Positions 52,758 to 64,000 of a stretch of 64,000 bases of DNA are shown in pieces; position 1 is the stretch's first letter, and each line of letters begins with the position of its first letter. The stretch is from Setophaga petechia. Taxonomy: Eukaryota; Chordata; Aves; Passeriformes; Parulidae. The stretch is from assembly GCA_024362935.1 (NCBI GenBank), contig JANCRA010000001.1:63454930-63518929 (forward strand), read 5' to 3'. The position numbers and the translations under genes were made by a program. The notes below the pieces were generated by a model. The model did not search any database. It saw only the letters and a list, made by a program, of their open reading frames with translations, and was not told the DNA's origin.

Positions 52758-55700
52758 GTCCGCGACACGCAGGGAGGGTTGGGGGCCGCCCCCGGGGCCG
52801 CCTCCGCCTCTCCGCGTCCCCCGGGAAGGCACGGGCTGAATGCTGCTCCGCTGCTCCGCCGGTGCAGCATCCCCTGCCCTCGACCGCCCTCCGAGCCCGC
52901 GCTCTCTCTAGAGTAGTTACGTCTGCCATGAAAAATTCAGGGGAAATTTGAAGGTGCGCCCATCCTGCAGCTTTTACTCTGCAAGAAAGTATTATAAAAC
53001 TCCCCTCAGGCTCTCTTTGCGGAGGAGGTTATGTTGGCTCTCCTTTGGCGTACAGAGATCCGAATTTGACCTGATTACGGAATTTTTAAATGTAGGGTTT
53101 TCCAGTGCGGGAGACACATTTTAAAAGAACTTCTGCCCCTCCCGCCCCCATCTTCAACCACATCTAATTCAATTTTCCTCCTTTTACTCCACAGGAGCTA
53201 TTCCATCATATAGCTAAAATGCCAAGCTTCTCTCCCTGTAGAGTGGGAGCAGACCTGACAACAGCCCGTGGCTGACCCTACCCCATCTCCGATGTCCCCC
53301 AGGGACTGCTTTGGCCCCAGCAGAGCAGCTGCTGCTCCCCAGGTAACGCCTGGGGCTGGTGTCGATGCAGTGTGGCTGAGCAGCCGCCTCCTGCTGACTG
53401 CCCCCATCCTGTGCAGGGCATCAGGGGTGGCCCCCACAATGAAGCAACTTGGCTGCTGGGCCTTTAGGAAATTCGTGTTTGTGGCCTTTAGGAAATTTGT
53501 GCAGACCTTTGGCTGCAGACCTTTCACAGCACGTTTTTTTCATAGCTCTCTGGAACCAGGGTGTCTTTCAGAGCGTGAGCTTAAGTGAACCTGTGCTCAC
53601 TCTGGTGAGTTTCTGCAAAAGATGGACAGACACGGTTTGTCCCTACAGGAAGGGCCTGTGGAGAAGCTAAGGATAGGTGCTATCAGGTGTGCAGTGAGAT
53701 TGGAAAAAAGAAATTATTTCAGTGCTCTAGAGCTGGTATTGTTTTTAAAAGTGTGGGGTTTAGGGGCTCTTCTTTAAGCCACATTTAGATGGCAGCTGTT
53801 GGGTTGGTGTGGCTGCAGGCAGCCAGGTCTCCAGCATTGCTGTGGGGTGTGTTTTTACAGGGCAGCTTGCTGCTAATTCAACAAGTGCCTCAGTGCACGA
53901 TCTGCCTGCTCCACTCCTGCTGTGCATTGCTGTTACAAGGCAGCGTGCTGCGAGCACGAGGATGCTGCTGGAGGGAACACAGCACATTCCAGCTCTCCAG
54001 CCCTTGCTGCAGTGATCTGAGCTCTCTTCTCCTGCCCGCTGCTGCGTGACTTGGCATGGGGGAAGTCTGCTAATGGTGCAGGGGTAGTTACAATCAAGTT
54101 GGAGAGGCCCTCCTCCAGAGGGTGATGGGATTGCTCTGGCCCTTCTTTCAGCTGGCTCACTATGGCTTTTTATTTCAAGCTTTTTAAATTTTTTAAATTG
54201 TTGCACACTCTGGGATTTAGAACAGATCTTTTATTTGCATCATTACAGATCCATCCCCTGTTATGCAGACTGTCCCAACGTGCAGTTCTGCTTGGCAGGG
54301 GCTTTGGCACAGGACCTGCTCTTTGGGGTGCTGGTCCTGGAGCTGATGCCGTGCTGCCTCACACACCTTGGGCCATGAGGATTTGCTGTCTGTAGCTCCT
54401 CCTAGTGCCTGGTGCCCCAGCTGCCCTTCTCCACTCTTGGCTGGTTTTTTCAGTCATGGGAAATGATGAGAGAACAATCCAGTGTAGGTTTCCCTGCCAG
54501 TGACTCATCAGCCTGGTATCTCTATGGTTTTCTTGTTCTTCCTCTGTGGAAATGGTAGGAATGATTTTAGCCTCCCATCAGATATTAAGAAGAAGGTGAC
54601 TAATGGTTTTGCTCAATTAATATGAGTAGCCATAAAACTGCAACACATATTCTGCATGAGCACCAAGAGATTACCTTCAGAATGTGACTTCATGGAGAAG
54701 TGAGGTGTTTAAAATGTTGACAGTGGTTGGGGCACTTCTAATAACTTGTGTTGCAGAAGCCCTTCATACTTATTGTATTGCATGGAGCAGAGAGATTCTG
54801 ATTTTTGTAATGATTCTTTACAAGCATGACTGACAGGGCACAGTTACTGTTCTCTGGAAAATGAAAAGTAATACATGATTTTTCCGACATATAAGCATTT
54901 TACACCAACAGTGCAGGAGAAAAGTTTATGGGGGCTACTCAGTGAAACATCTGCAGGTCAGAGGATTATAATCTCTTTGCTTTCTCTTGTTTTGGTACTA
55001 GTAATGCATCTCAAATGCTGTCATTTTACAAATACCTGCAGTGCAGCAATAAATACCTCAAATTCACAAGATGAGTGCTCCTTTTAAGTAAGCTTCATGT
55101 TCCAGTGCTGTCATCTGCAGTGTAATTTGGAAGGACAAGCAGGGGAGTTGTTTGGCATCACACACCCAAGTGGCATCAAACATCTGCTCCATTCAAACAA
55201 TTTTCCATTTCTTGATGTGTGTTTTAGGGCACAGCTGTGGAGGCAGCACTTGCCCCTCTGCTGGTGGAAGGTGGATGGTTATACAGCTCTTCAGTGCTGG
55301 TGTTATATGTGATTTGTTTTCCCAAAGATTGATGCTGCCAATCCTTTGATCCTTTTGCTCAGGAAGGAGGGCAGGCTGCCCCTTGTGCAAAGATCCAGAG
55401 ATCTTCTAGGAAGTTTCTAAATTCCCAGTGTCCAACCCCTCAAGAGAAGGTGTACACCCTTTTGTTCAATCGGTGCTGAGAGGCAGAAGTAAGGCAAAGG
55501 CTCTAAAAGATTAGCCCGATGAATCATCGAGGGAAGATGTAAACAAGCCGCAGGGTGAGAGAAATACAGGGTGGAATCGTTAGTAGGAAATGACCCGAGC
55601 CCTGCGTGTTGCTGAAGTGCACGGGCACAGCTCTCCTGTCCTGCGAGGGGGCAAGGCTTCCCTTCTGTTCAGCACCGAGGTACTGGGACACCTCATCACT

Positions 55701-58163
55701 GGGCCATTGCCGGCAGTGCCAGAGGGAAGTCAGATAAGAGCCGTGAAAAGTCCTTGGGGAATCAAGAAGGCAAGAGTAAACCAGTTAAATATGTATGCTT
55801 TTGTTAGCTGGCAGCTATAGGGCAACCAAATCATCTGCAAGGATTTGAAAGATACAAACTCTGAGGAAGAAGATAATTTATTTAACAAGATCTGTAACAG
55901 GGCACAAGAGAGTACAGATGGGGACTACTAACACTACAGGCAGGAGAAAGTACTTGACAACAAGGTGTGTTAACTCAAGATAGGATCTCCCAGGGAAAAC
56001 ACACAAAGCTCGACGTTTGCCCCTTGAAAATTAGACTGTCACTGGAAGGAATAATGCTGTGCTCTTAAGAGGGACTAACTATGTTGTCACCTCTTTTCCC
56101 ATCTGTAGATTAAAAGACACAAAGGTTCATTGGACCAGAACAGTTCCCATGAGGCCTGAAGAATGATGCCAGAAATGTCCTAATTTGGGTATTTACGAAT
56201 ACTCTAAAGCAAACACAGCAATCTGTTTCTTTTCCTGATGATTAATCTGGTGTATTTTCACAGTGACAGGTAGTGGCACAGCTCCACTCACAGCCACAGC
56301 TGTGCAAGGCCTGCTCAGTATCTTTAATTTTTTGGCATTCCTGAGAAACTCTCTACTGTGCTGCTTCCCTTCAAACGTTGTTATATCTCTCAAATTCCAC
56401 TTTGAAAATCCACTTCTGTGAAGGGCTGTCAGAATTCTGACAGTCATTTAAGATCTGTTTTGAGGCACCTTGGGGGACTTCAGCCAAAGCAGGTTTTCTG
56501 TTCAGGTGTATGGGCACATCTGAGCTGACAAAACTTTCAACACAGAATATGATGGTCCATCTTATTTGGACTTACAGAAGAAATTTATTATTATTATTAC
56601 TACTGTTGCTACTTTGATATTTTACCACATAGTAATGACTGCAAGTTTTAGAGAATGGGGAGTACATTGCTTCATGTAGTTACAAAAATTGAAATATTAA
56701 TCAGTTCTGTGAGAAATCTATATAATTATTGGAGGAAATTTATGGAAAGCCTGACAAATCCAAATGTTACATGTTTTCAGTGTGACTTTCAGTGAAATTC
56801 AACAGCATGTGCTTCAGGTGACTTCTCTCTGAAAATGCATATCCTATTTTTGATTCCAGAAAAATTATCATCTTCAGAACAGATCTTGTCAATAGCAATG
56901 GTATTAAAATGGTATTTTGCATTTCCTGGATAATTTTTTTAATAATTAGGGATAAAATGTGCATCCTCAGTCTGCTTAGTTTATTATTTCTGTCTTTATG
57001 GGTGGGTTTTTTAAATTTAATTTTGTACTTTTTTTGGATCTGTGTTGACAGAAGTAGCACTCAGCAAAAATGGTTAAAAGGCAAGTCCCTGCATGCTGAA
57101 GAAAGCAGTTGATAGAGAAAAACAAATTAATTTTCATTCTAGGCTTTGTGCACAAGGCTTTATTTAATCTCTGTGTTAGCAAATGGTGCTTCTGCTTTTT
57201 CGAGATTTAATATCTTTAAAGCTGAGTTCACTGCGAGTCTGCTGCGCTCACCAGGGCACACTCACACCTATTTAACACCTGGGAAGTGCTGTGTGCTGGC
57301 TTATTAAAATTTATGCCGCATTAAGGAACCTGTCAAGAGGCTCACGCATGGTAATGAAGTTTTCAGAAGAATCCGGTCTTTCGCAAAAGATCACCCGTCT
57401 TTGGTAGAACAGGTTTTGCTGGAGCTTTGATTGATAGCTGCAGACAAGTTGACCTGCTCTCCTTGGAGAAAGGATCGCTGGTGTTTACTTTCCCTCCGTT
57501 GTTTTCTCTTCCTTTGGGGTGATTGATGTATTCAAACCAGTCCTTTCTACACAACGTGAATGCCAGGTAACATCAGACGTGGCATGAAACCTTGATATTC
57601 CCGTCCTGAAAATGAGAAAAGTGTCCCAAAAACTCTGGGAACTTCATGTCGTGACAGTGTCGCTGACTCCTTGGGACAGCCTAGGGCTGCGTCTGTGAGC
57701 CCTGAGGGATTCTGATGGCCGAGGGAGCCATGGGGGGAGTGAGGATTGACGGGAGGTGGAGGAGGAACAGAACAAAACACAGGTGTGGCCAGTAGAGAGG
57801 GCCAGGCTCGATTACTTGCAGCTGAGGATGGACACAGGGAGGTTAAAAGCACTTGGACAGGCACCTGTTGTCTCTTCTGGGGAGAGAGGAGGGCTGGGAA
57901 GTGCTGTCCCGGGTCTTGGCTGCTGCCTGGGCAGTAGTGATGCCTTCTGGAGCAGCTTGGTGGGTGTCTGTCTGTCGAGAGAAGCCGGTGAGGTGGAGGG
58001 GCCCGGGGCAGAGGAGATCCAGGAACAGCAGGTGACATGTTTATGTATTTCATTGCGCTTGGGTTATTGTGTAGGAAAGAGCAGGGCACCTTAGAGGGTG
58101 AAGGGAAATTGTGTGTGTCAGGTGTTTTTGTCTTCTTCAGCCAAGCAGTTCCCCAGGAGAGCA

Positions 58164-58188
58164 GTGAGGTCTTACAAAAAGACCTCAC
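58164..58188. repeat. 10-bp perfect inverted repeat
   Basis: GTGAGGTCTT (58164-58173) and AAGACCTCAC (58179-58188) flank the loop ACAAA. The arm sequence GAGGTCTT recurs in the inverted repeat at 63645-63665. Confidence 0.85.
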
Positions 58189-59069
58189 AGGTGATGATGA
58201 GGCCTCTCCTGCTCTGCCAGATCTCCCCAGCAGTTCCACAGAGGTTTTGGTGTCTGCATAGAGGTTTTTCTCTCTGTCCTGTGAGCACAGCTTAGCACTC
58301 TTTTCCTAGATAGAGGGGTGCCATGTATAGGGTTGATGTGCTCTCCTTTACTTTAAAATTGTGGAAATTAGACAGTAAATCTTCTTGGTATTTTCATAAG
58401 CCCCTAATGAAATAATTTTGTTAAGAATGCCAGTAATTGAAGTGATGTCAACCATTTCTTTGTTAAAATGCCCAGTTTGGTTGAAGTAGAAGTCTATAAA
58501 TTTTATAATTCTGTTTTAGTGAAGTCTACTTTAAGGGACTTGTCTATGTCTGTTGCCCTGATTCACATATAAACACCTGGAGACTCATCAGCTGTCAGAA
58601 AATTATGGATGTTTAGCAGAGGAATTAGAGGTCTGCATTATGTTGTTGTGTAAAGAATAAGCATGGAGGAAAAGAGGTTCATTGCTGCTCTGCCCCAGCC
58701 CTGTATTCACATACCTCATTCAAACCTGCCTGAATTCAATCACCTAATCCATGGCTCAAAAAAACTGGGAGGGAAATGTGTGCCCCTGGCCTGTGTGTGC
58801 CCTGCTCGTCCTCTCCTGGCTGTGGGTTACCCTAATTCCTCAGGTGGGAGAACAGAGGCATAAAGTGGTTCTGAGCAGGGATACAGTGCAAGCCTCTGGT
58901 GGGGATCACTGAGTTTGTGTGCCTCTCAAAACCTCAGTGTGGCAGTGACCCTCCTGCCTCAAGGCCCCTGGTGACTGAAGGCAAACTTTTAGGTTCCTGG
59001 AGCTGAATACAAATGGATTCAGAGCTGCTCCCATGTGCCCTGTTACCTGCCACTTTAATGCAGGTCAGA

Positions 59070-59115
59070 GAGCCAGAAGACTGCTGGAGAGTGTGTTCTA
59101 ATCCCAGCTAAGAAA
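59070..59115 (+). repeat. possible MIR-like fragment
   Basis: GTTCTAATCCCAGCTAAG resembles the MIR box GTTCGAATCCCAGCTCTG. It is too short and diverged for a firm call. Confidence 0.25.
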
Positions 59116-60436
59116 GCTTGCAATCTGGCCTTCAGCTCAGGGACAAGAACACTTTCCCCCCGGTCCTGTTGTGGCATGGAAGGCAGGTGAATCTGCCTTA
59201 GGAAAAAGAGTTTGTTTTGCCCTGTGGGTGGCTGGTTACTGGGAGTGCCGTGAGGAAACTTATTTAATGAACCCACAAAGGTCCCCTCCACCCTGTGATA
59301 GCAGCTTAGTGGCCTTTACATGTGGCCCTAAGCCCCCAAACAAATTTCCCTTTCAACCTTCTGTTTCTGCCACCAGTTCTTGTAACTAACAGCAGGCTCC
59401 ATGGAAAACACAAAGGTTTGACAACATTTTAGGAATAAAAGACCTCAAGCATCAGCAAATGCTTGTGACAGAGCAGAGCTGTGTGACCTGTAAGAAACTC
59501 ATTTGTCTGCTTGTCTTAGCCTGCAGCTCTGAGAAACCAAGTATCACCCGGGAGTTTCTGTAGAAATAATTTAACTTTTAAAGGAAATGCATAGTCATGG
59601 AACTGTGCAATATTAATTTAAACAGAAATTAAATTAAAAAATGGTGGTTTTTTTTTTAAAGTCTTGTTCCTCCACTTTAGTCTGGTCCTTTGAGCATAGT
59701 CAAGGCATGGCTGGATTTCTCATTCACTATTTGAAAGCTGTTTGCTTGATGTCATTTATGAATATCAAATTAAAAAAAATAGTTTGCTTGGCCAAAATCT
59801 GCTTTGACTGCAGAGATATCTCACTGTTGTAAAATCTTTCCCCTTTCAGTTTTCCTTTGAGGGGAATTATTTGAACACTGTGCTGAAATGCTCTTCAGTG
59901 CTAGTACAGAGGAAGGCATGAAATGCTTTTGTGAGTTGTGATGATTTTGGTTGTAGTCTCCATGAAGTAAGCTGACTGATCAAGGGGGTTTACTGTTTTC
60001 TCTTTTGTTCATCACAACTGTTGGGTTGGTTTGCAGTCTTTTGTGCATTAACTATTTCCTCAATGTGTAACATATAGCCCCAAATTAAATGCAAAGTCTT
60101 AATAAGATTGATGACAAAAAATTTTTAAAAACCCAAACCAGGACCTTTTATTTTTTCCCCTATTGATCCTATTGCATCTGTATTGGATTTGTTTTGAGCT
60201 CAGCAGAGTTTTCCTGGGTTAAAGAAAAGCTCTTACCATGAGCTTATCTATTCCTATGGAAAATTTGGCTGACAGAAACCCGCTCAGTTTGATAGTACAG
60301 AAAGCAGAGCTGATGGGGGACTTGCCTAGAGCAGCTGGGAATGCTCAGTAAGCAGAAATATTCTGGGGTTGAATATTAGGGTGTGTGGGTAAACAAACCC
60401 TTCCTCTTTTCCCCGGCAGTGCCGCGATTCCCGAGC

Positions 60437-60457
60437 AGTGCCACGAGAGGGCGCTCT
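60437..60457 (+). promoter_or_regulatory. CTCF-like motif
   Basis: GTGCCACGAGAGGGCGCTC (core CCACGAGAGGGCGC, 60441-60454) matches the CTCF consensus CCASYAGRGGGCGC except for G at the Y position. It lies in a small CpG-rich islet in AT-rich surroundings, which favours a real bound site, but binding is not shown. Confidence 0.5.
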
Positions 60458-63400
60458 TTCCGTGAGGTTCAGCCCTCCTTCAAAATCCCTGGGACTACTG
60501 GATGTATAGGAAGGGATTTCAGCAAGTCAGCGTTTACATTACTCATCTCTTCACTTCCCCTTTGACTATTACCATACCTATTTTTGAAAAAATTGCTGCT
60601 GAGCATGGTTCACGGTGGTTTAACTGAAGTTCCTACAGTGACTGAGACGGGGAGCCTGACAAAAAGCAGCCATCCATCCTCCTCTGCTGCTGTGCTCAGA
60701 AGAGTAACTTGCAGTCAGTTGGTATTAAGCTGCTTCCAGCAGTGGTATATATTCCTACACTGGGATCTAGATCCTGGTGCAGATGGAGGCTGGGGTTGCT
60801 GTGAAGTTGGTGTTTCCTGGTTTCTCCCTCTGCTTAGAGGCACAGCAGCTGCTCCCTGTTCCTAGGCCCTATGGTATTGCCTCTTGTTCAGTCAGGTGCA
60901 CCTCCCAACCCTGAGAGGCGAGTGGTAATTAGCCATAAATATTTATTTATTTTGGCTGAAGGCAAAAAGGTCCACAGCTGTCTTCAGCAAATAATAGCAC
61001 ACCAGGAAGGAAATAGGTTAGCCATTAAAGGAATGAAATGCATCTGCTCCTGCTTGGTGGTTTGGATGCAAAGTTTAAATGTGCTGGTTTGCCAGGTGCC
61101 ATGGCACAGATGGGCTTGCACCACCTTTTCCTGCAGCTCACTGCCTCATGCTGCAAGTCCTGACTGTTGTGCCTAAGGGCTTTAGAGGTGTTGGAGGGAT
61201 CAGGGCAGGAATTTCTCCCCTTTTCTTCCCTCTTACAAAGTCCAGAGTTAGGAGTTGTGCAGTTAGAGAGGAACAAGATTTGCTGTGTTGGAAAATTTGT
61301 GTGACAAAACTTTTATGTTGACTAACCTCAGTTTTACCCATGCCAGGGGATAGCAAGATCTGGATACTTCTCTTTTCTCATTCTGGGAAGATGATTTGAC
61401 TGGCTCAGTTATGACATCTCTTTCCTTCTGAACTCCACTCTTGGATCTAGGCATTTGCTTTTTTGATCAATGGCCTCTGGACCTGGAATGGATAGCAATT
61501 TCCTTTTTAAGGTTTTGGTTACCTGGGGTGTGGCCCAGCAGGTGGTGTTGCAGGCAGCTCATGAGAAGTCAGCCAAACCACTGACTGAAAACAGATACAA
61601 CAAAATGAGGAGCTCAGGACAGAGGAGGCAGGGAATGACATTGAACATCAGGCATCTGTGGTCCCCCTTGCAAATGGGATTATCCTGTAGCATCTGAATG
61701 CCAAAAACCCACTCTGGTTCTTGGTCTGGTGAGGGGTCAGTATATGTGGCAGGAGTTACATGAACACATCAAAACCAATTCCAATCTATAGTTCAGGGTT
61801 TAGTGCTTGCTATTAGTTCTTGGGTAGAGATTTGCATCAAGGCACTTATTTTAAGAATAAATACTGTTTTAACCATATCACTCCTGGACAAAGAGGCTTG
61901 AGGTTTCATAGGAGCCTAAGGTCTTGAAAAGACTTACAGCCCCTGACTTTGAATTCATCCTCTAATCTGAAAAAACTAGCATTAAAAATGCTATCAATAG
62001 AAGCAAGAAAACCAAGTTTTCCTTTGTGAATACCTGAATAATGACTATTATTGGAAAGTTATTGCTGGGGATGGGAGGGGGAACACCTTTCAGTAAACAG
62101 AGCTGCAGTTTGCATCAGGATGTTATTTGTTCCTGTGTTTCTGGACTTTAACCTGGCTCTGGTTTACCTACAGCTCTGCTGTCATTAACACTGGAAGTTG
62201 TTGGTATGCTGTATTAATTGTTTTAACCTTGAAAATGCGAATTAAAGTAACAAGAGATGCTGAGTAGCTGAGGCTTTTTAGAGGAGCAATACCATGGACA
62301 TTGCTCCTAAATTTATAGTTTATTCCCAGGCAAACAGTTAGTTTAGGGAGCATAAAAATATTCTGTCATACAGCCAACTCTTTAAAAATATGATGGAGGT
62401 GAGAAATTTAAACTACTGATAGTGTCCTATATTTAACAGTAGGGGCAGTAATCCATGGATGAACAAAACTCCCTGTGCCTGGCAATTATCAGGGTGGGAT
62501 TAGTAGAATGCTAAGAAATGCTATTTTAAATTGGTTTTTAATATTTTTATTGAGGTTGGGGTTTTTACACTGGCAGGCCCTTCTGCCTTGATCTTTGTGG
62601 GTCCCTTCCCATTCAGAATACTGTGTTTCTGTTGGTTGTGTATGACAGTGAGAAAGAGAAGGTTTATGGAATTTTGTCCTATCCATGGTTATGCCCAAAG
62701 CCCCATGTTTGAATGGTGTTGTTCATGCATAATCCTTTGAGTGGCCTGCTTGCCTTTTAAAGTTTAAAAATTAAGAAATGGAGCATTTTACTCTAGAGTG
62801 TCTGGGTGTGTGTTGGCAATGAGCAATTTAAACACATTTTACTTATGTGCTGACAGTTTAGGCAGGTTTGTCTCAGTTCAGGTATCAAAATGTATTGTAG
62901 AAACCAGGAAAGTGACTTTAGAAGTCTTGAGCTAAGTGCTAAAAATATTTCTTTTGTTTTTGAGTATTAAAGACAAAGTGTTGAGGATTGTATGGAAAGT
63001 TACAGACAGAATGAAATTAAATTCCAAACAAATCATTAAAGCTCTGTGGGGACACAAATGCCTCCTGACAAAACTGTTGGGTTATTTGGGTTTGAAATGA
63101 AATCAGACTGTAAGGGTTTTGGTGAATAGCCACTTGGAGGTTTGAGATCAGCATGTTTTAGAAACTTAACGAAAGGCTGAAAAGAAAAGAAGTTGATGTA
63201 GGCTTTGGTTTTGTCTCCAGGCTTACTTCCTCATAACCAAAGCAGAAATCTGTGGGCCTGGTTCTGCTCTTGCTTATGGCAGCCAAGGCTTTTGCTGTGT
63301 CAGGTGAGAACAGCCACATGGAGGTGGGAGGGTGCTTCTTATCCTGGCACCTTCAGAATAATTTATGGATTCTTTTCTTCTTCATGAGTCAATAGGTAAA

Positions 63401-63479
63401 TCAAGGAGGCAGTTCTCAGTGCCACAGAGGGCCTTTGGCAAGTAGAGAGAGAAAGAACAAAGCAGAGCAAAGTTAGTAG

Positions 63480-63610
63480 CTTGTGACTTGAAACCTGGGC
63501 TCAGTTATCAGTCCCCAGCAGTGACCTTGGGGACACCACTGTGCCTCAGCTTGCCTTTATTCTCCATTTGAAAATGAAGATAATGCTGTTCCTGTGTCCC
63601 AGGACTCTTG
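63480..63610 (+). repeat. MIR-like SINE relic
   Basis: The order of AACCTGGGCTCAG, GTGACCTTGGGGACACCACT, GTGCCTCAGCTTGCC, CTCCATTTGAAAATGAAGAT and AATGCTGTTCCT follows the MIR consensus (GTGACCTTGGGCAAGTCACT...GCCTCAGTTTCC...CATCTGTAAAATGGGGATAAT, from memory). It is an ancient amniote SINE copy. Confidence 0.7.
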
Positions 63611-63644
63611 TGTGGCTTCTAATGGGAGTCCCCCTGGTGAGAGA

Positions 63645-63665
63645 GAGGTCTTGTTACAAGACCTC
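63645..63665. repeat. 10-bp perfect inverted repeat
   Basis: GAGGTCTTGT (63645-63654) and ACAAGACCTC (63656-63665) are exact reverse complements around one T. The sequence is related to the palindrome at 58164-58188. Confidence 0.85.
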
Positions 63666-64000
63666 ACTTAGAAGTGTTTTAGGGAACAGCAAATACAAAG
63701 CCCACACTTGTTTAGTGATCTTATGCCAGTTCATTTCAGCTAAACTTATTTCTCTCCTCCACAGAGAAAGGAACCTCTCCTGGGTGATTTTTATTTTTGT
63801 GCCTCAGATTTTTTGAATTTCCATTAAGCTAACAGAACTCAATTATTTTTCTCTCTGCTCCTCTCTCCTAAGTAGAACTAATGGCCTTAATTGCTAAGGG
63901 AAATACCTTTCTGAACTTGAATTGGTTGCTCTGGCTAGTTGCTTAGTGCTATCCCAAATTTCCTGCATGGGGGACAAGACAAGTGTTTGCTATTATAGAT

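Larger units (their letters stand above)
52060..52910 (+). promoter_or_regulatory. SMIM43: CpG island over SMIM43
   Basis: A sharp GC/CpG-rich block begins after AT-rich spacer and includes the SMIM43 reading frame. It contains repeated GAGCCGAGCC units just before the ATG (52512-52527). A CpG-island start fits the developmentally regulated mammalian gene; the transcription start cannot be placed from sequence alone. Confidence 0.65.
52914..64000. other. gene-poor region right of SMIM43
   Basis: About 11 kb without an exon I can recognise on either strand. From synteny ANXA5 should follow on the plus strand, but no annexin repeat sequence is present. The region has three CpG-rich islets in otherwise CpG-poor DNA (55460-55700, 57180-57660, 60400-60540), a CTCF-like site, two small palindromes and MIR-like relics. 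SMIM43 untranslated exons may lie near 53195. Confidence 0.6.

Noticed and set aside
52053..52832. Minus-strand frames of up to 259 codons opposite SMIM43
   Set aside because: They contain poly-Gln and poly-Ser runs that are simply the CTG tract read backwards, plus GC-biased filler.
52914..64000. ANXA5 or QRFPR coding exons expected from synteny
   Set aside because: No annexin repeat or GPCR membrane segments appear in any frame; they must lie outside the window.

Overview
The window is vertebrate nuclear DNA, almost certainly from a bird. Every gene is split by GT-AG introns. The repeats are CR1 LINE fragments ending in the ATTCTGTGATTCTGTGA-type tail, old MIR-like SINEs and one solo LTR of a type I associate with songbird genomes (inference). 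The gene order is the amniote block that corresponds to human 4q27: TRPC3 > BBS7 > CCNA2 > < EXOSC9 SMIM43 >. I saw no bacterial, plasmid or CRISPR features.

Layout. 1-16465: the 3' ten coding exons of the cation channel TRPC3 (+), with a solo LTR about 100 bases before the first visible exon. 17429-33249: complete BBS7 (+), 19 exons, 715 codons, a BBSome subunit, with a CCAAT/CpG promoter that carries an RFX X-box-like motif. 33250-34757: BBS7 3' UTR, a nested CR1 cluster and the cyclin A2 promoter with CDE/CHR elements. 34758-39202: complete CCNA2 (+), 8 exons, 406 codons. 42555-47167: complete EXOSC9 (-), 12 exons, 441 codons, convergent with CCNA2. 52542-52757: a micropeptide recognised as SMIM43 (NEMEP), inside a CpG island. 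52758-64000: a gene desert with CpG-rich islets, CTCF-like sites and SINE relics. From synteny ANXA5 should lie further to the right, but none of its coding exons is in the window.

All splice junctions of the four multi-exon genes were read by hand. Phases agree at every junction, so these copies look functional. The genes do not form one pathway: TRPC3 is a DAG-gated calcium channel, BBS7 a ciliary trafficking subunit, CCNA2 the S/G2 cyclin, EXOSC9 an exosome core subunit and SMIM43 a membrane micropeptide of early mesendoderm. Their linkage is ancient synteny.

The least described parts are the bird SMIM43, whose stop codon sits inside a perfect splice donor and whose membrane helix is built on a pure CTG tract, and an unusual set of quasi-palindromes in introns. 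The largest is a 33-bp stem with a 10-nt loop just after BBS7 exon 12.
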